Assembly (NCBI GenBank): GCA_021806765.1
Contig: JAJZQR010000101.1
Span: forward strand, 1 to 16,920
Length of the DNA stretch: 16,920 nucleotides
Reading direction: 5' to 3'
Origin: Chloroflexota bacterium
Lineage (GTDB): Bacteria > Chloroflexota > UBA6077
Below the pieces are notes generated by a model. That model was not told the DNA's origin. It worked only from the letters and a program-made list of their open reading frames with translations, and searched no databases. Of the stretch, positions 1-7,310 are shown in pieces (the stretch's first letter is position 1; each line of letters starts with the position of its first letter). Both the position numbers and the translations under genes were made by a program.

Positions 1-57
1 CGGGGCGGAGCGCCCCGTCCCCCCGCCGTTCATACTCCCTGAGCGGAAATTTCCCTA

Positions 58-88
58 TTGACATCCCAGGTGGATGTTGGTGCATAAT
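58..88 (+). promoter_or_regulatory. Candidate sigma70-type promoter of the regulator/catabolic cluster
   Basis: A perfect -35 hexamer TTGACA lies at 58-63. A -10-like CATAAT (5 of 6 matches) lies at 83-88, preceded directly by TG. The 19-bp spacer is longer than the preferred 17 bp, so the promoter is plausible but not ideal and could depend on a bound regulator. It lies about 120 bp upstream of the regulator start at 208, and the palindrome at 82-103 covers the -10 element. No comparably good promoter was found in the 61-bp gap before the lyase gene, so this is probably the main promoter of the cluster. Confidence 0.5.
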
Positions 89-103
89 TGTATGCAATTA
101 TGC
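82..103. promoter_or_regulatory. Operator-like 9-bp perfect palindrome, probable GntR/FCD binding site
   Basis: GCATAATTG (82-90) and CAATTATGC (95-103) form a perfect inverted repeat with a 4-nt spacer TATG. The core ATTGTATGCAAT fits the loose GT-N-AC half-site logic of GntR-family operators (established for the family). It covers the candidate -10 box (83-88), so a bound dimer would block RNA polymerase. Its position upstream of the FCD-type regulator gene suggests autoregulation and control of the cluster by a catabolic ligand (inference). I saw no second copy elsewhere in the window. Confidence 0.6.
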
Positions 104-207
104 CGGCACGCCGCGTGGGCGGCTTCTCCGTTGCCACGGGGCAACGCTACTACCGCTTCTTGGTGACCACCCATTCTCGATTTACGAAGAATCGGAGAGG
201 GGAATCG

Positions 208-927
208 ATGTTGGGACGCGATCTTGAGGTGCCACGTCCAGACCCCATGGCCCGAAGGGGAGCCAGGGATATCGCTTACTCGCAGCTGCGCCAACTCATC
301 GTGAGCGGAGAGTTGGAGCCCGGTGTCTGCATCGCCGAAAAGGATCTGGCCGCCCGCGTGGGGATGAGTCGAACCCCGCTTCGGGAGAGCATCAAGGCGC
401 TGGAAACCCAGGGTTTCATGACCAGGCTCCCCAACGGCCGGCTGATGGTCGCCCCTTTGAGCCCGAGGGGTCTGAAGGACCTGTACGCTACCAGGCTCGC
501 CATGGAGCGGCTGATCCTTCAGTCGGTCGTGAGCGAGTCGACCGACGTCCAGATCGAGGAGGCTCTCGGTCCCACGGCTTCCGCGATTAGGAGTGCCCTC
601 GAAGTCGCCCTTCCAGAGACGCGGGGCTTCGGGGAGCGGTTCCACTACGCGATGGCGGAGATATGCCCGAACAGGGTGGCCGGAGAGATCCTGTGGGAAC
701 TGAAGGATCGCATCGCGCGCTACCGCATGATTGGCCCGGACCACATCCCGGAGCGGCGCATCCAGGCGGCGAAGGACCACTTGCGCCTCTACGAACTGGT
801 CCGAGCGAGACGAGCATCGGAAGCGGTAGAAGTGTTGGAGGAGCACATCCGGCGGAGCCAGGAGGTGGCACTGAGCCTCCTTGCCGGCACCCCACCCACC
901 GATGGGGAGACACCGCGCCAGGCATAA
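208..927 (+). CDS. GntR-family transcriptional regulator, FCD (FadR-type) subfamily
   Basis: This 239-residue protein probably senses an organic acid and controls the cluster. An N-terminal winged helix-turn-helix covers about residues 21-85, with the typical stretch VGMSRTPLRESIKALETQGF at 51-70 and the wing LPNGRLMVAPLS after it. A helical FCD domain covers about 90-225; His146, His191 and His213 sit where FCD proteins usually carry metal ligands. An in-frame ATG exists at 88, but 208 is preferred because GGAGAGGGG lies just upstream, the GntR homology begins shortly after, and the earlier start would place the operator inside the gene. The gene is co-directional with the lyase 61 bp downstream, so it is probably the first gene of the operon. 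Whether it represses or activates cannot be told, although an operator over the -10 box favours repression. The family is certain; the ligand is not known. Confidence 0.9.
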   Translation: MLGRDLEVPRPDPMARRGARDIAYSQLRQLIVSGELEPGVCIAEKDLAARVGMSRTPLRESIKALETQGFMTRLPNGRLMVAPLSPRGLKDLYATRLAMERLILQSVVSESTDVQIEEALGPTASAIRSALEVALPETRGFGERFHYAMAEICPNRVAGEILWELKDRIARYRMIGPDHIPERRIQAAKDHLRLYELVRARRASEAVEVLEEHIRRSQEVALSLLAGTPPTDGETPRQA

Positions 928-988
928 GTCCCGAGGTTACTCCAGGATCCAATCCCCGGCTAGCTTATAACGCATAGGAGGTCTGCCG

Positions 989-1942
989 ATGAACGGAGCC
1001 AGGCGAATCCGCGAGCTTCTGGCCCAACCCGGACCCATCCTCTGTCCCGGTGTCTTCGACTGTGTTTCGGCCAAGGTGGCTGAGAGAGCGGGCTTCCCCG
1101 CGGCGTCCATCAGCGGAGCAGCCCTCACCGCCAGTGTCCTCGGCTACCCGGACGTTGGCCTGCAGACGATGCCCGAGATCCTCAACCAGGCCCGCAACAT
1201 CGCTCGCTCGGTGGAGATCCCCGTTCTCGTGGACGGGGACACCGGCTTCGGCAACGCCCTGAACGTCATGCGCACCGTGAGGGAGTTCGAGGCCGCGGGC
1301 CTCGCCGGGATTATGATCGAGGACCAGACCTTCCCCAAGCGGTGCGGGCACTTCGAGGGGAAGAACGTGATCCCCGCCGAGGAGATGGTGATCAAGATCA
1401 AGGCGGCCTGCGAGGCGAGGCGGAGTGACGACTTCGTGATCATCGGCAGGACCGACTCGAGGGCGATCCACGGGCTGGACCACGCGATAGAGAGGGCCCT
1501 CATGTACTGCGATGCGGGGGCCGACATCATTTTCGTCGAGGCTCTGATGAGCGTGGAGGAGATGAGGAAGGTAGCGAAAGCGATACCGAAGCCGCTCAAA
1601 GCGAACATGAATGACGGCGGCAAGACCCCCATGGTGCATTACCAGGAGCTGTACGAGCTGGGCTACAAGCTTCTGAACTACTCAGGGATGTTCCAGCGAA
1701 CGGCCATACGGGCGATGCTGGACGTGGCAGAGATACTGAAGCGGGAAGGCACCACGAACTCCGCCTATCCGCAGCAGATCTGCGACCTGACCGAGCGGAG
1801 CGATCTACTCGGTCTCGCGGAGTTCTACGCTCTCGAGGAGAGGCTGTACGGCCCGATGATGGAGACGGAGGGGAGTTGGAGGAAGGAGCTGGAGGCGAGG
1901 GCGAACCGGCAAGGCGACGGTAGCCAGCGCCTACCGATCTAA
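989..1942 (+). CDS. Isocitrate lyase/PEP mutase family C-C lyase (2,3-dimethylmalate or methylisocitrate lyase-like)
   Basis: This 317-residue TIM-barrel enzyme belongs to the ICL/PEPM superfamily. The metal-binding motif DGDTGFGN is at 82-89. The sequence IEDQTFPKRCGH (110-121) places the catalytic Cys at 119; KKCGH/KRCGH marks true lyases, whereas phosphonomutases lack this Cys. NMNDGGKTP occurs further on. Such enzymes perform retro-Claisen cleavage of a 2-hydroxy diacid or triacid into an alpha-oxo acid plus a carboxylate; known members act on isocitrate, methylisocitrate and 2,3-dimethylmalate. Followed directly by an aconitase-type hydratase, it probably catalyses the last step, cleaving the hydratase product. 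AGGAGG at 976-981 fixes the start. The stop codon TAA (1940-1942) lies inside the terminal repeat of the adjacent 146-bp element, so the insertion may have supplied the C-terminal end. Family confidence is high; the substrate is unresolved, and oxaloacetate decarboxylase-like annotations are also possible. Confidence 0.85.
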   Translation: MNGARRIRELLAQPGPILCPGVFDCVSAKVAERAGFPAASISGAALTASVLGYPDVGLQTMPEILNQARNIARSVEIPVLVDGDTGFGNALNVMRTVREFEAAGLAGIMIEDQTFPKRCGHFEGKNVIPAEEMVIKIKAACEARRSDDFVIIGRTDSRAIHGLDHAIERALMYCDAGADIIFVEALMSVEEMRKVAKAIPKPLKANMNDGGKTPMVHYQELYELGYKLLNYSGMFQRTAIRAMLDVAEILKREGTTNSAYPQQICDLTERSDLLGLAEFYALEERLYGPMMETEGSWRKELEARANRQGDGSQRLPI

Positions 1943-2084
1943 GCAGCTGGCCCCAGATAGTCTGCCCTTCGTCACCCCCGCGAAAGCGGGGGTCCAGGAC
2001 ACCACCGCGCGGAGAGGACCCTGGATGCCCGCCTTCGCGGGCATGACGACGGATTGTGCACGCGATCCCAGGCCAAGTGCTTAG
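1939..2084. repeat. 146-bp MITE-like element, copy 1
   Basis: The element is bounded by the 7-bp terminal inverted repeat CTAAGCA (1939-1945) and TGCTTAG (2078-2084), which extends imperfectly to about 14 bp (CTAAGCANNTGGCC). It holds two strong hairpins. The first is ACCCCCGC/GCGGGGGT with a GAAA loop (1974-1993). The second is ATGCCCGC/GCGGGCAT with a CTTC loop (2025-2044). The hairpin arms, with flanking CGTCA and CCAGG, are inverted copies of each other, so the whole unit is roughly palindromic. A near-identical copy lies at 13428-13573. It has no coding capacity. It sits between the lyase and the hydratase genes, where the RNA hairpins could alter transcript stability or read-through. 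Hairpins of this GC-rich type are widespread dispersed repeats in bacteria. Confidence 0.85.
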
Positions 2085-2138
2085 GCAAACCACGGAGGTC
2101 TCGTTGGTCCTTCAGACTGATGAGTGGGAGGTTGTGGA

Positions 2139-3398
2139 ATGGGCAAGACCATGGCCGAGAAGATCCTCGGGAAACATGCCGGGAAAGAGGTGACGGCGGG
2201 AGACATCGTCATCGCCGACGTGGACTTCCTGATGACCCACGACGGCAACAGGCCCCTCAGCATCCAGGTGTTCGAGGACATGGGGGGCAAGAAGGTATTC
2301 GATCCCAGGAAGCTGATGGTCGCCATAGACCATGCTCCTTCATCCCCTACCCCGGTCGTGGCGAACCTGCACAGGCAGATCAGGGCTTTCGTGAAGGAGC
2401 AGGGCTGCCAGTTCTACCAGGCGGGGGAGGGATCCTGCCATCAACTGATGGTAGAGAGGGGGCATGCGCTCCCCGGGGAGCTGGTGATAGGCACGGATTC
2501 GCACACCACCACCTACGGAGCGATCAACGTCTTCTCCACGGGGGTCGGGGCCAGCGATCTTGCGGCCGCCTTGATCTCGGGGAAGCTGTGGTTCAAGGTG
2601 CCCGAGACGATCCGGTTCGTCCTCAACGGGAGAATCCCCAAGGGGGTCTACTCCAAGGATCTGATGCTCCACATGATCGGTAGCGTCACGGTAGACGGGG
2701 CGACATACAAGGCCGCCGAATACGTGGGCGAAGCTATCCGCGAACTGAGCGTGGACGCACGCTTCACCATCTCCAACATGGCGGTCGAGATGGGCGCCAA
2801 GGCCGGTCTGATGGAGGCCGACGAGAAGACCCTGGCCTGGCTGGATGGACGGGCAAGGCGCCCCTTCCAGCCGGTCTTCTCCGATCCCGACGCCACCTTC
2901 GCCAATGTGATCGAGTTCGACGTCTCGAAGCTGGGGCCGCAGATAGCCAGGCCCCACCAGGTGGACAAGGTGGTCCCCGTCGAGGAGGCGCTGGGCACGC
3001 CCATCCAGCAGGCCAACATCGTCGCCTGCACCAACTCCCGGTTGGAGGATCTGGAGGTGGCCGCGTCCATCCTGGCCGGCAAGAGGGTCCACCGCGACGT
3101 CCAACTCTACGTGACGCCGGCCTCCAAGAGGGTGCAGATGGAGGCGCTGCGGAAGGGCATCCTGCAGACGCTCATGGAGGCCGGGGCCGTCGTCGGCGTG
3201 CCGGGCTGCGACGGCTGCTCGGGCGGCGCCAACTTCGCCGTGGCCGCCGACGGCAACAACGTCATCACCACGGCCAACAGGAACTTCCGCGGCAGGGTCG
3301 CCAATCCGGAGGCGTTCCTGTTCCTCGCCTCACCCGCGACGGTGGCGGCCTCGGCTCTCGAGGGGAAGATCGCCGACTGCAGAAAGTATCTGGAGTGA
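2139..3398 (+). CDS. Aconitase-family hydro-lyase, large (Fe-S) subunit, LeuC/homoaconitase/DmdA-like
   Basis: This 419-residue catalytic subunit belongs to the two-subunit aconitase group (isopropylmalate isomerase, homoaconitase, 2,3-dimethylmaleate hydratase). The N-terminus MGKTMAEKILGKHAGKEV is typical. Other family signatures are VIGTDSHTTTYGA (117-128), CTNSRLEDL (297-305) and GCDGCSGG (356-363), so Cys297, Cys357 and Cys360 are the predicted [4Fe-4S] ligands. RNFRGR follows at 381-386. An in-frame GTG lies 15 bp upstream, but ATG 2139 matches the family N-terminus and has GGGAGG at 2126-2131. The small subunit starts 6 bp after the stop, which implies co-translation. No other leucine-pathway gene (leuA, leuB) is present, and the neighbours are a lyase, a flavoprotein and a receptor, so a catabolic hydratase/isomerase role is inferred rather than leucine synthesis. 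The exact substrate cannot be read from sequence. Confidence 0.88.
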   Translation: MGKTMAEKILGKHAGKEVTAGDIVIADVDFLMTHDGNRPLSIQVFEDMGGKKVFDPRKLMVAIDHAPSSPTPVVANLHRQIRAFVKEQGCQFYQAGEGSCHQLMVERGHALPGELVIGTDSHTTTYGAINVFSTGVGASDLAAALISGKLWFKVPETIRFVLNGRIPKGVYSKDLMLHMIGSVTVDGATYKAAEYVGEAIRELSVDARFTISNMAVEMGAKAGLMEADEKTLAWLDGRARRPFQPVFSDPDATFANVIEFDVSKLGPQIARPHQVDKVVPVEEALGTPIQQANIVACTNSRLEDLEVAASILAGKRVHRDVQLYVTPASKRVQMEALRKGILQTLMEAGAVVGVPGCDGCSGGANFAVAADGNNVITTANRNFRGRVANPEAFLFLASPATVAASALEGKIADCRKYLE

Positions 3399-3404
3399 AC
3401 TGCC

Positions 3405-3929
3405 ATGCAGCTACGTGGACGCGCTCACAAGTTCGGCAGCGATATCAACACCGACTACATCATCCCCAGCAAGTACAAGGCGCGCATTGTGGATCCGGTA
3501 GAGCTGGCCACCCACGTGATGGAGGATGTGGATCCCACCTTCTACAGCAGGCTTTCGAAGGGCGACTTCATCGTGGCTGGAAGCAACTTCGGCATGGGTT
3601 CCTCCCGTGAGACGGCACCTCGGGTGATCAAGGATGCCGGCGTCGCCGCCGTCCTGGCGAAGGGTTTCGCCCGCATCTTCTTCCGAAACGCCATCAACGT
3701 GGGTTTGCCGGTGGTCGAGTGCGATACCTCGCAGATAGACCAGGGGGACACGTTGGAGGTCGACCTGGTTGGAGGAGTAGTACGGAACCTCGACAAGGGC
3801 ACGGAGATCGGCATCGCGCCGCTGCCCCCCGTCATGGTCGAACTGCTGAACGACGGTGGACTCATCGAGCACTTCAAGCGACACGGCACCTTCAACTTGC
3901 GCAGTCTCGAGACAAATCCACAGAAATAG
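3405..3929 (+). CDS. Aconitase-family hydro-lyase, small (swivel) subunit, LeuD/DmdB-like
   Basis: This 174-residue swivel-domain partner of the upstream large subunit is of normal length for the short LeuD2/homoaconitase type. KFGSDINTDYIIPSKY (9-24) is the family N-terminal signature. AGSNFGMGSSRETAP (58-72) carries the SSRE substrate-binding motif, with Met63 where many homologues have Cys. The loop after IIP reads SKYKARIVDP (22-31). In isopropylmalate isomerases and homoaconitases this position usually reads like YLV- or YLRT and helps set substrate choice (family knowledge), so this enzyme matches neither pattern. The start ATG is 6 bp after the large subunit's stop, and the flavoprotein begins 15 bp after this gene ends. 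The operon position supports one heteromeric enzyme acting on the flavoprotein product. Confidence 0.87.
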   Translation: MQLRGRAHKFGSDINTDYIIPSKYKARIVDPVELATHVMEDVDPTFYSRLSKGDFIVAGSNFGMGSSRETAPRVIKDAGVAAVLAKGFARIFFRNAINVGLPVVECDTSQIDQGDTLEVDLVGGVVRNLDKGTEIGIAPLPPVMVELLNDGGLIEHFKRHGTFNLRSLETNPQK

Positions 3930-3944
3930 GGGGAGGGACAAACC

Positions 3945-5309
3945 ATGCCAGCAGTTGTTGTCGTTGGAAGCGGCGCCGCAGGCTTGGCAGCGGCGGTCAG
4001 CGCTGCGGAACACGGCGCTGACGTTCTGGTTCTGGAGCGGGCGCCGAAGAAGGAGCGAGGCGGCAACACCCTCTGGACCGAGGCTTACTTCCGCCTGAAG
4101 AGCGAGGACGAACTCGCCCCGAACTTCAAGCAGGACTTCATGACCTACTCAAACGGCCGAAGCGACGTGAAGCTGGTGGACACCCTGGAGGCCAATGCCA
4201 TACCTACCCTCCATTGGGTGCGGGATATGGGAGTGCGCTTCGACCCCACGCTGCCAATAGTGTGGCTGGTGGCTGGTCTGCCCCGCCTTCTTCCTGCAGG
4301 TGGGGGAGCCGCCATCCTGGACGCCCTGGAGGCGAGAGCCCTGAACCTGGGTGTCAAGTTTGCCTACGAGCGGATCGCCCACAATCTCAAAGTGGAAGAC
4401 GGGAAGGTAGTGGGAGTGGAGGTGATCGACCCCGCGGGCCGCGACGAAAGCTACGATGCCTCGTCCGTAATCCTGGCATGCGGCGGGTTCGAGGGCAACC
4501 GCGACATGGAGCGAGAATACTTCGGGTATCCCCCGGAGGGTTTGCGGCCTTTCTGCGCCGGAGCCCGCTACGACCAGGGCGATGCCATCGATATGGCCCT
4601 GCGCCTCGGTGCGAAGCGGTCGGGCGATTATGCCAACTTCCACGCCTCCACGGTGGACCCTCGAAGCGACAAGGCCAACCCGGCCAACAAGGCATTCTCC
4701 TACGGCGTAGTGCTCAACTCTCGAGGTGAGCGCTTCATCGACGAAGGTGCCAAGTCGCCGGAGTTGATGTCGGAGGTCCTGGCCCGCGCGATCTGGAAGC
4801 AGCCTGGCAGTGTTGGCTACTGCATCGTCGACGCCGGATTCTTCAGCTTCCCTCGCTGGCAGGCCGGTATGCGCACCGATCAGCCGGGCATCGAGGCGGA
4901 CTCCCTGGACGAGCTGGTGGAAAAGCTGCCTTTCGAGGATCGCGGACGAGCCATGCGCACCCTGCGCGCTTACAACGAGGCTGCAAGGCCTGGGACATTG
5001 CAGACTCCCAACCTGGATGGCGTCTCCACGGCCTCCGAGGGGATTCCGAAGTCCAACTGGGGCTACAAGCTGGCCGCGCGGCCCTTCGTTGCCTACCCCA
5101 TCGCCGGAGCCATCGTGTTCACCTTCGGTGGCCTGGCGGTCACGCCTGAGGCAAAGGTGGTCAATGAGCAAAACTCCCCGATACCAGGGTTATTCGCCGC
5201 CGGAGAGCCCATCGGACTGTACTACGGGAGCTACGTGGGCGCGACGTCGGTGATGCGCGGGCTGGTGTTCGGCCGGATCGCCGGACGAGTGGCCGCGAAG
5301 GAGCAATAG
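3945..5309 (+). CDS. FAD-dependent fumarate reductase/tricarballylate dehydrogenase-like flavoprotein
   Basis: This 454-residue member of the succinate dehydrogenase/fumarate reductase flavoprotein superfamily is soluble, with no signal peptide or TM segment. It has an N-terminal dinucleotide fold (VVVGSGAAGLAAA, 5-17), ERAPKKERGGN (31-41) at the FAD-binding/capping region, ILACGGFEGN (176-185), FTFGGLAVTPEAKVV (392-406) and a C-terminal FAD-contact region IPGLFAAGEPIGLYYGSY (413-430) then FGRIAG. Length and the C-terminal GLYY...TSV.RGL.FGRIAG pattern resemble TcuA, which oxidises tricarballylate to cis-aconitate (from memory of the family). GGGAGGGA at 3930-3937 fixes the start. Between a hydratase and Etf genes, its likely job is to oxidise a saturated diacid or triacid to the alkene used by the hydratase; the reverse direction, fumarate-reductase-like, cannot be excluded. 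No TcuB-type partner is adjacent. 3-Ketosteroid dehydrogenase-like enzymes share the fold but fit the context less well. Confidence 0.82.
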   Translation: MPAVVVVGSGAAGLAAAVSAAEHGADVLVLERAPKKERGGNTLWTEAYFRLKSEDELAPNFKQDFMTYSNGRSDVKLVDTLEANAIPTLHWVRDMGVRFDPTLPIVWLVAGLPRLLPAGGGAAILDALEARALNLGVKFAYERIAHNLKVEDGKVVGVEVIDPAGRDESYDASSVILACGGFEGNRDMEREYFGYPPEGLRPFCAGARYDQGDAIDMALRLGAKRSGDYANFHASTVDPRSDKANPANKAFSYGVVLNSRGERFIDEGAKSPELMSEVLARAIWKQPGSVGYCIVDAGFFSFPRWQAGMRTDQPGIEADSLDELVEKLPFEDRGRAMRTLRAYNEAARPGTLQTPNLDGVSTASEGIPKSNWGYKLAARPFVAYPIAGAIVFTFGGLAVTPEAKVVNEQNSPIPGLFAAGEPIGLYYGSYVGATSVMRGLVFGRIAGRVAAKEQ

Positions 5310-5335
5310 CCCCGATACCAGCGGAGGTGCACCAC

Positions 5336-6157
5336 ATGCACATAGTGGTCTGTCTAAGCCGCATTCCTGATCCAGAGGCTCCGTGGAAGGAGGTAGAGCT
5401 AAACGAGGGCTCTACTGCTCCTCTACTGGAGAGACTGAACATGGTGGTCGGACCCTTCGATGAGAACGCGCTGGAGGTGGCGCTCCAGTTGAAGGATGTC
5501 ACGGGAGCCCGTGTTACCGCGCTGACCTTCGGACCGGAGGCCAACGAGGATGCCTTGAGGCGGGCTCTGGCGGTTCGGTGTGACTCGGCGGTTCACGTGA
5601 GGGAGGAGAGGGCTGCCGAGATGGACTCCTCCGCTGTGGCACAGGTATTAGGAGCCGCAATCCGTAGTCTTCGTGATGCGGATCTCGTGCTTTGCGGCCG
5701 TCAGGTGGGTGACTGGGATAGCGGGCAGGTGGGGGTGCTCCTCGCCGAGGAACTGGGGATACCCTGCGTCCCTGTCGTCCGGAAGGTCGAACCTGGGCCT
5801 CTGCAGAGTCTCCGGCTGCTGAAGGAGATAGCAGGTGGTACCTGCCTGGTGGAGGCGCGGCTGCCCTTGGTGGTCACCATCACCAATACAGGCGCCAACC
5901 AACTCCGCGTTGCCAAGGTCAAGGATGTGATGGCCGCCCGACGTGCGGAGATCACGCTCCTCGCCGTGGCAGGCCTCGGCTTGACTGTAGCGGATCTTCT
6001 GGAGATCCCAAGGGCTTCGGTGCGCAGGGTGTACTTCCCAGAGGTGCAAGGCCAGGTAAAGATGATCGATGCCTCGAACGTGGAGGCAGCTGCGGAGCAG
6101 ATGGCCCAGCACCTGGTGGGTCTGATTGCCCCGGGCGGCCGCGCAAGGAATGTATAG
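5336..6157 (+). CDS. etfB: Electron transfer flavoprotein, beta subunit
   Basis: This 273-residue cytosolic Etf beta subunit carries the family start MHIVVCLSRIPDPE, GPFDENALEVALQLKD (39-54), the nucleotide-binding stretch VGDWDSGQVGVLLAEELGIP (124-143), and VEARLPLVVTITNTGANQLR (172-191), then KVKDVMAARR. An upstream GTG at 5327 is in frame, but ATG 5336 is chosen because GGAGGTG lies at 5323-5329 and the protein then begins as other EtfB proteins do. It pairs with EtfA 10 bp downstream to shuttle electrons from a dehydrogenase, here possibly the preceding flavoprotein, to the membrane oxidoreductase encoded at 10509-12566. Whether it is a classical or a bifurcating Etf cannot be settled by eye. 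Confidence 0.92.
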   Translation: MHIVVCLSRIPDPEAPWKEVELNEGSTAPLLERLNMVVGPFDENALEVALQLKDVTGARVTALTFGPEANEDALRRALAVRCDSAVHVREERAAEMDSSAVAQVLGAAIRSLRDADLVLCGRQVGDWDSGQVGVLLAEELGIPCVPVVRKVEPGPLQSLRLLKEIAGGTCLVEARLPLVVTITNTGANQLRVAKVKDVMAARRAEITLLAVAGLGLTVADLLEIPRASVRRVYFPEVQGQVKMIDASNVEAAAEQMAQHLVGLIAPGGRARNV

Positions 6158-6167
6158 AGGAACCGGG

Positions 6168-7139
6168 ATGAAGGTCCTAGCCGTTTGTCTATCAACCGAG
6201 CAACGTCTGTCCTCTGCATCGGCCGAGCTGATCGGAGGAGCCAAGAGGATGGTCGCGGCGGTGGGCGGCACCGTCGAGGCGGCTGTGCTTGGCCATGGGA
6301 CCGCTCAGGCGTGCCGCGAGGCCACCGTCTTCGGCGCGGACGCGGTGTACGCAGTTGACGACGTTGTGCTCGCTGACTTCGATGCCGAGGCATACCTCCA
6401 GGCTCTCCTGGTCATCGTAAAGGAGAGGTCGCCAGAAGTGGTCCTGTTCACGGCTGACTATGCCTCGGGAGAGCTAGCGCCTCGCCTCGCCCATCGCCTG
6501 GGGTCGGGTGCGATCACCGAGGCCGTGAGGATGGAGGTTGCCGGGAACGATGAGTTGGTCTTTACCCGCCCCGTGTACGGCGGGCGACTGATGGCGGAGA
6601 CGGTGGCAAAGCACCCAACGATAGCGACACTCATGCCGGGCAGCTTGGAGTCGCTGCCCAGGGACGAGTGCCGCTCCGTGGACGTGACGACGCTCCAGGT
6701 TGGCTGGGGGGACAGGATAGGGTTGGTGAGAATCCTGGAAGTAGAGAGGGAGGAGGATGCAGTTCCGCTCGAGGGTGCCAGAGTAGTGGTGGCAGGCGGG
6801 CGCGGCATGGGCGAACCGACCGGCTTCAAGAGCCTGGAGGAACTGGCCGCTGTGCTGGGCGCCGCTTTGGGAGCGTCCCGTGCCGCTGTGGACGAAGGTT
6901 GGGTACCGCCCAGCAGACAGGTCGGGCAGACAGGGAAGAAGGTGGCGCCCGATCTCTACATCGCTGTTGGGATCTCGGGAGCTACCCAGCATCTGGCGGG
7001 CATGAGCCGCGCCAAGCACGTGGTCGTGATCAACGCGGATCCAGAGGCGCCATTCTACAAGGTTGCAGAGGTAGGTGTCGCGGCCGACTACAAGAAGCTG
7101 CTGCCACCCCTGACCGCCAGACTGAGAGAGTTGCTGTAG
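6168..7139 (+). CDS. etfA: Electron transfer flavoprotein, alpha subunit
   Basis: This 323-residue FAD-binding alpha subunit carries the C-terminal family signature APDLYIAVGISGATQHLAGM (260-279), followed by HVVVINADPEAPFYKVAEVG and the terminal LLPPL. The central VVAGGRGMGEPTGFKSLEELA region starts near residue 207, and VGQTGKKVAPDLY carries the TGK element. The start at 6168 has AGAGGAA at 6156-6162 and matches the normal EtfA N-terminus; an ATG at 6150 overlaps the end of etfB and is less likely. The gap to etfB is 10 bp. A 6-bp hairpin (GTTGCT 7130-7135 / AGCAAC 7140-7145) spans the stop codon but lacks a T-tract. No ferredoxin domain or extra Fe-S motif is fused. Confidence 0.92.
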   Translation: MKVLAVCLSTEQRLSSASAELIGGAKRMVAAVGGTVEAAVLGHGTAQACREATVFGADAVYAVDDVVLADFDAEAYLQALLVIVKERSPEVVLFTADYASGELAPRLAHRLGSGAITEAVRMEVAGNDELVFTRPVYGGRLMAETVAKHPTIATLMPGSLESLPRDECRSVDVTTLQVGWGDRIGLVRILEVEREEDAVPLEGARVVVAGGRGMGEPTGFKSLEELAAVLGAALGASRAAVDEGWVPPSRQVGQTGKKVAPDLYIAVGISGATQHLAGMSRAKHVVVINADPEAPFYKVAEVGVAADYKKLLPPLTARLRELL

Positions 7140-7310
7140 AGCAACCGAATACGGGGTTTCTATCGAGTTGGATCCCTCACTGGCGAGGCGAAGGCGACGG
7201 TGCCTGGGTTTGCGGCTTGTCGGGGCATATTGAAGCCTCTGGCAAGCCTGTCGAAGAGAGGCAGAAAGCGTCTCGTCGCGAGACGGCGCAAGAAAGGAAG
7301 GGGGACGTAC
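7140..7310 (+). promoter_or_regulatory. 171-bp intergenic leader with two stem-loops before the receptor gene
   Basis: No gene is seen here. Two inverted repeats precede the receptor start. GCCTCT (7235-7240) pairs with AGAGGC (7257-7262), and the perfect hairpin CGTCTCG-TCG-CGAGACG spans 7269-7285. A strong ribosome binding site, AAGGAAGGGGG, follows just before ATG 7311. The spacing and structure suggest an independent mRNA leader or processing site that could let the receptor be made at a higher level than the upstream enzymes (inference). No convincing -35/-10 pair was found, and no known riboswitch class was recognised. Confidence 0.35.

Noticed and set aside
1..17. CGGGGCG-GAG-CGCCCCG hairpin at the window edge, possibly a terminator of an upstream gene
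   Set aside because: The stem is perfect (7 bp), but no T-tract follows and the upstream gene is outside the window, so its role cannot be judged.
88..207. N-terminal extension of the GntR regulator by 40 residues
   Set aside because: It would place the operator and -10 element inside the gene, shows no GntR homology, and lacks a ribosome binding site; ATG 208 has a good one.
937..971. Possible separate promoter for the lyase gene (TTACTC and TATAAC)
   Set aside because: The spacing between the hexamers is 23 bp and the -35 match is poor.
2139..3929. Leucine biosynthesis leuCD
   Set aside because: No leuA, leuB or ilv genes are nearby, the specificity loop is atypical, and the neighbours are a catabolic lyase, a TcuA-like flavoprotein and a carboxylate receptor. 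It is still possible in principle.
7235..7285. Riboswitch before the receptor gene
   Set aside because: Only two simple stems are visible and no conserved riboswitch core was recognised.
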